DNA of 64,000 bases, taken from NCBI GenBank assembly GCA_951804985.1, contig OX638132.1, forward strand, positions 104,812,526 through 104,876,525. Direction: 5' to 3'. The position numbers and the translations under genes are program-made. Of this stretch, positions 59,901 to 64,000 are shown one piece after another (the stretch's first letter is position 1; each line of letters starts with the position of its first letter). Source of the DNA: Dryomyza anilis (lineage: Eukaryota > Arthropoda > Insecta > Diptera > Dryomyzidae). Under the pieces are notes generated by a model, which did no database searches, had not been told where the DNA came from, and was given only the letters and a program-made list of their open reading frames with translations.

Positions 59901-59904
59901 ACAC

Positions 59905-60200
59905 TTTTACGACGCTTCGTTTAAAAAATATGAAGGTTTTAAGAAAATCTTACTTCTAAAAATTCAATTCAAAATATGCCGTCGTAAGGGAGTCTTACGA
60001 CGCTTCGTTTAGAAGATATAAAGTTTGCAAGAAATTGGAGATCTTAAATCTTTACAAATCACCATAAAATATACCAACTTTGACACCTCTACGACGCTCC
60101 ACTTTGAAATTATGAAGGTTTTAAGAACATTATATTTGTAAAAATCCTATAAACTTTGACCCCTCTACGACGCTTCGTTTAGAAGATAACAAGGTTTAAA
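59905..60200 (+). repeat. Degenerate tandem repeat, unit about 75-95 bp
   Basis: TACGACGCTTCGTTTAGAAGATA-type landmarks (at most 20 bases shared) recur at about 59908, 59996, 60090 and 60165, with AAGGTTTTAAGAA following. Confidence 0.7.
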
Positions 60201-60379
60201 GAAACTTGAAATTGGAGATGCGATTTATTCGGATTGCATAAGTATAACTTACATCTATCACTACAACTATTACCAACTATCAAAATTTCCTTACTTCAAA
60301 ATTTCCCTTCTTCAAAATTTCCCATGTGTCCTAACCCTCCTTACTGGTTTTTTTATAAAACTAAGTCGACGCCTTTTAC

Positions 60380-60610
60380 GAAAACACACACGTTTTAATT
60401 TGCTTACGAAAAACGGCACATTAAAAAAATTATTCATAAGTTTATTTTATCCACGAAAAGAAGCATTCCATTATTTTAGTCACGAAAATAATTCTCGTTT
60501 TCTCCACGAACAGAACAGCTTTATCTCCCCCATGAATAGAAGCACATTTATATTCTATCTACGAACAAAATCGCATTTTTGACTTCTCTACGAATAAAAG
60601 CATATATGTA
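60380..60610. repeat. CCACGAA-punctuated repetitive DNA
   Basis: TCCACGAA, TCACGAA, TCTACGAA and similar words recur every 30-40 bp followed by AAGCA or CAGC. A very degenerate short-period array. Confidence 0.45.
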
Positions 60611-60699
60611 TTTTTGAGACAGATATCCCAATATAAATTTTTGTGGTTAAGAAATCACAAAATGTTGATTATGGGAGTGATAGTATGTTATGACCAAAA

Positions 60700-61290
60700 T
60701 CGTTGATTTTTCATTGATGACGTGGTTTCCAGGTGTGTCAGTGGACAGTTTTTGATGAAACTGTTCCAATGAATAATAGATTCACATCCAGATGCGTCAT
60801 TGGATTTTTTTTTGAAACTGTTTCAATGGTATCCAATGGATACACATGCAAATACGATTTGTCCTGAACCTGGATATTTTTTAGAAATTTTTGTTTTTGT
60901 TGGATTTGGCCAGAACTCACTTGTGATTTGACCAGGACCGAACTGCATCTTTAACCTTTTTTTTGTTTGAAAAATTTGTTCTTTTTGGATTCGGAGAAAC
61001 AATTTTTTTCTAAAAAATTTCCAATGACACGAGTGGGTTCTGTCCAACTCCCAAAAGGAAAAAATGTTTACAAAAGCAAATTTCCAATGTCGCAGCTAGG
61101 TTAGGTGACGGAATTGAGTTCTGGCCAAATCCCAAAAAAAAACAAATGTTTATAAAAAAATGTCCAAAGAAGCATGTGGGTTCTGACAAGTTCCAATGGA
61201 ACAATTTTTTCCAAAAAAAAAAATGTCTAATAACGTAAGAGGGTTCTGGCCAAATCCCAATGGCCTAAGTTTGCTTTCGTGCACAAACAG
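60700..61290. repeat. Degenerate repeats with GGTTCTGGCCAAATCCCAA landmark
   Basis: GGTTCTG-CCAA-TCCCAA words at about 61035, 61120, 61178 and 61240, with TTCCAATG words between, give a period of about 60-85 bp. The minus-strand frames here are by-products. Confidence 0.5.
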
Positions 61291-62820
61291 TCAACTGGGA
61301 TAACTTTCATGAAGATATATATATGCTTTTATTCTTGGCGAAATGATAGATGAGCATTTTTTCGTAGCTAAATGTAAAAGTGTTTCTTTTCGTGGTGAAA
61401 TTAAAGTTATATCTCATTTCGAGGCATATATATAATATTTAGATAATAAATACTCGCAAGACGAAATCTTCTTCAGTTTCAGAAGTTTATGTCCTTCCGT
61501 CTATGAAATCAACATCAAATTGATGAATGGCTAAATGTATGTTCTTCAATTTGACAAAGTGTGAAGTCTATCATTTAACAAAATTTAAAAAAAGTTACTG
61601 CAATAACCCCATCCACTAATGAACAAGTTCATCATATTGATGTTAGATTTCATGATATTGATGAATTTTTCGTGATATTGTTTAGAGAGGCCTCAAGCTT
61701 TTTCTTCTTAAAATATAGTTGGCTTTGGAATTTCTAACAATTGATATGTTTGAGAAGTTCAGAAACATACACAAAGTAATTGCATAATTGCAGGAATCAT
61801 GAAACTATTACTTTCAGTAACGCGAAACAATTGTTCAGTCAGTAATTTTTCCACATTTGTACCTTAAATTATAAAATTCATTATAACACCATTTATCATT
61901 GGCACAATCATATCGAATTATAGAGAATTATTATGACAACCAACCATAAGCTCCGGAGTCATAATATAACATTTTGTTTGGCCCAAACATATCATAATCA
62001 TATAATTTGCTTGCGTGCAGAATTTTGAGTTTTCTTTTACTGCAAACATGCGCTGAACTCTATTGAATAAAGCCTTTTAGTTAAACTCTTAATTATGCAT
62101 TTAACCCTTGGTTTACTCCCATGTCATCCAGTAAACTCCCATGTGAAAACTGTTCCAAAAGGCTAAAAATATTTCAGTGTTCGAATAGTACCAGTCAATA
62201 ATGTCTGGCGGGTGGGTATTTCGAAATGTTAAAATGGTTTCCCTCGCTGCAAAACAGTTCAAGGTGATGAATGTTCTGGCTGAGTACTGTTGGACGTCCT
62301 ACCACTCCGAGTTCGAGTGCAATTTGCGACAAAGTAGGTGGTGAACGGTGCACAATGCGCGTGAAATGTTGGTGTTCGTGCTGGGGAATACGAATATCGT
62401 AGTATCGCATTTGCATAAATGATGTGAAAATAACTTAATTGCAGGGAAGTCGAATAATTTATGACCTCTTGATTGCGCGGGCAGTGTAAAGAGTGCAAAT
62501 AATAGAAAATACAGTGCCTTTTGAAATAAAGAACATTTTGCATTTCAATGGTTTGCCTAGTAATTAGGACAATGGCTGCACAACTGCATTGATTTCAATT
62601 AAGTTTATTTAATTTAATTTTTACATTATTTCTAGTTTTTAATTAAATAAATTAATTTATATTTAATACAAGATACTGTTCGATTTACAATTAAAAATAA
62701 TACAAAAGAATTTACAATTGCAAGGAACACAAGACTTACAACAAATCAATTAATTGAAATTAATTGAATCAATTAACTAAAAAAACAAATGTGCAGTTAG
62801 CAGTTGAATGGCAATATTTT
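61291..62820. other. Downstream flank of E5, AT-rich
   Basis: Unique AT-rich DNA. 62200-62420 is somewhat GC-richer. 62560-62820 is A/T-dominated and probably includes the E5 3' UTR. No other gene recognised. Confidence 0.35.
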
Positions 62821-63924
62821 CTATTGTGGTTGCGGCGGTTTCTGTGGCGGTTGTTGTTGCTGCTGTTGCTGCATAAAATATTGCTGCTGCTGTTGCATAA
62901 AGTGTTGATGTTGCTGATGCTGCTGCAGCAATTGCTGTTGCTGACTTTGTTGCTGCTCTCTGTGCTGCAGCTGTTGCATCTGCTGGTGATGCTGCTGCAA
63001 CTGTTGCTGAAATTGCTCGCGTATGCGCTGATGCTCCTCCGCATCCATTTCGCTGCCATAGTCATCCATGTCGATGACCTCATCTTCGTCCTCGATCTCT
63101 TCCTCGTCCAGCTCCTCCTCTTCGTCCTGGTCCTCGAAACTGTTCTGCGAGCTGTCGTTCTTGCCCTCGCCATCACCGAGCTGGCTGCCCTTATTGCTCT
63201 TCGTGTCACCGTCCTCCTGTTGCATGCGCTTGTGCTTGGTGCGTCTGTTTTGGAACCAGACCTTCACCTGAAAGGGTACCAAAAAGGTTATTGAGTGGGC
63301 TAACGAGCGAACACTTTAAGCACATCACAATTCAATTAGGCTCTGAGCCATTTGCAAACAACACAATCCACCCTGTGAGTAAAAAAACACACCCTGTCCC
63401 ACAAAAGACCAATAATAATAACAATATTTAAAGTGTCTTTCAATTTGAGTTTCTAAGACAGAGGGTGTTGCTGTGAGTTACGCACAAAAGCTGCTTCATT
63501 TTCACCTTTCCGTGCAAATGGGGTTAAATTCTTCCGAAGGGGTTGAAATCACGTGCAGCGATCCATTTAACTAGCATTTGACATGCAATCAATTTGCTCA
63601 AACTGCTGGCAACACTGGGCGCCCGTGGGAGGCGTTGCAAGGCATGAAAAATGAAGCAATTTATTGAATTTGATGTGCTTAACGGTCGGTCAGGCCAATA
63701 AACAGATTAGCAGTCTGTTATTTGTACCAGCAGAGGGTGAGGCCGATTGGTGTATATGCTAATTACCTGCGTCTCCGTCAGGCTCAAGACCTGCGCCAGT
63801 TGTTTACGCTCCGCGCCCACCACGTAGTGGTTTCCCTCGAAGGCATGCTCCAACTTCAGTAGCTGCGTGGGCGAGAAGGCGGTGCGCACACGTTTTGGCT
63901 TCCGAAAGGGCTGCAGCAAGAAAT
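62821..63924 (-). CDS. E5: E5/ems-class homeobox protein, last two exons (gene incomplete)
   Basis: Minus-strand 3' part of a homeodomain transcription factor, acting in the nucleus by binding TAAT-type DNA sites. Exon 63767-63924 encodes DFLLQPFR and homeodomain residues 1-44 ([20 protein letters not shown], then [14 protein letters not shown]). Exon 62821-63267 resumes at residue 45 with [14 protein letters not shown], holding W48, F49, Q50 and N51. The 499-bp intron has GTAATT donor and CAG acceptor and splits Q44/V45, the usual site in the ems/EMX family. After the homeodomain come a Ser/Gly/Lys stretch, a strongly acidic Asp/Glu block ([11 protein letters not shown] inside it) and a long Gln-rich tail ending PPQPQ and TAG. 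The 5' limit of the first exon is uncertain: acceptors at 63925 (AAAG) and 63911 (GCAG) are both possible. E5 rather than its paralogue ems is chosen from recalled residues (KPKRVR, SPTQLL, EGNHYVV). Upstream exons lie beyond the window. A minus-strand AATAAA at 62604-62609 could be the poly(A) signal. Confidence 0.87.
63268..63766 (-). other. E5: Intron inside the E5 homeobox
   Basis: Bounded by GTAATT after the TETQ codons and TTTCAG before GTGAAG. It is 499 bp of unique sequence with a moderately GC-rich centre, including a block around 63590-63640. It could carry regulatory sites, but nothing specific is recognisable. Confidence 0.8.
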
Positions 63925-64000
63925 CTTTAAGTAGACAAACGGGGGGGGGGGTCAATTTGTATATAAAGCATATATAAACAAAAAATATATAAATAAAATA

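Noticed and set aside
62764..63294. 176-codon plus-strand leucine-rich frame
   Set aside because: Antisense shadow of the Gln-rich E5 exon.
63707..63955. Reading E5 exon 63767-63924 as a complete 82-codon gene from the ATG near 63955
   Set aside because: The frame runs through a poly-C tract upstream of likely acceptors and into the intron after Q44, so both ends are artefacts of unspliced DNA.

Overview
This is eukaryotic, AT-rich, repeat-laden DNA from a higher fly (Diptera, probably an acalyptrate schizophoran; tephritid or drosophilid relatives are the best guess). The evidence is an ems/E5-class homeobox gene at the right edge, short introns of 46 to 56 bp with GT/AG ends in two other genes, a DD41D mariner relic of the kind known from fruit flies, and a dispersed element whose core resembles, from memory, an intergenic repeat common in fly genomes. 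No prokaryotic features (operons, ribosome binding sites, CRISPR) are present.

Protein-coding content is small and all on the minus strand. The last two exons of an E5-like homeobox gene occupy 62821-63924, and the gene runs off the right end. A compact pair lies near 24 kb: a 3-exon gene for a divergent EF-hand protein of the calcineurin B/CHP type (24516-25238) and, 310 bp downstream, a 2-exon gene for an 89-residue secreted peptide with its own TATA box (23880-24205). A weak candidate terminal exon sits at 44981-45130. On the plus strand there is one transposase pseudogene (mariner, 57195-57762). Nothing links these genes into one pathway. E5 is a developmental transcription factor, and the two small genes look like independent residents of its long gene-poor flank.

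The rest alternates between two kinds of DNA. Unique islands of higher GC, about 0.7-1.6 kb each (around 1.4-2.8, 3.8-4.6, 9.0-10.5, 12.2-13.1, 17.5-18.6, 29.6-30.5, 32.3-33.6, 36.2-37.6, 42.1-43.0, 46.9-48.6, 52.3-53.3, 56.0-56.8 and 58.6-59.9 kb), lack convincing genes and are candidate cis-regulatory DNA for the homeobox locus. Between them lie mobile-element and satellite blocks. These include at least six copies of one approximately 0.75-0.8 kb element starting ATACCCTACACC; two hAT-type elements with 8-bp target duplications (one nested in a copy of that element); several TA-flanked MITEs; two tRNA-headed SINE insertions with 11- and 12-bp target duplications plus a truncated copy; fold-back hairpins; and tandem arrays of 19, 21, about 114 and about 270 bp.

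The most unusual pattern is that two tandem arrays look like amplified ends of MITEs. The 21-bp palindromic array at 19.4-19.84 kb repeats the CATGGTTG motif of its host element's terminal repeats. The 19-bp arrays at 11.3, 14.5 and 56.9 kb carry CACTAAAAAT, the terminal motif of the MITE family at 13.5 and 21.4 kb. No complete, previously unknown multi-gene system is visible. The best candidates for new biology are these arrays, the undescribed small secreted gene and the divergent CHP-like gene.
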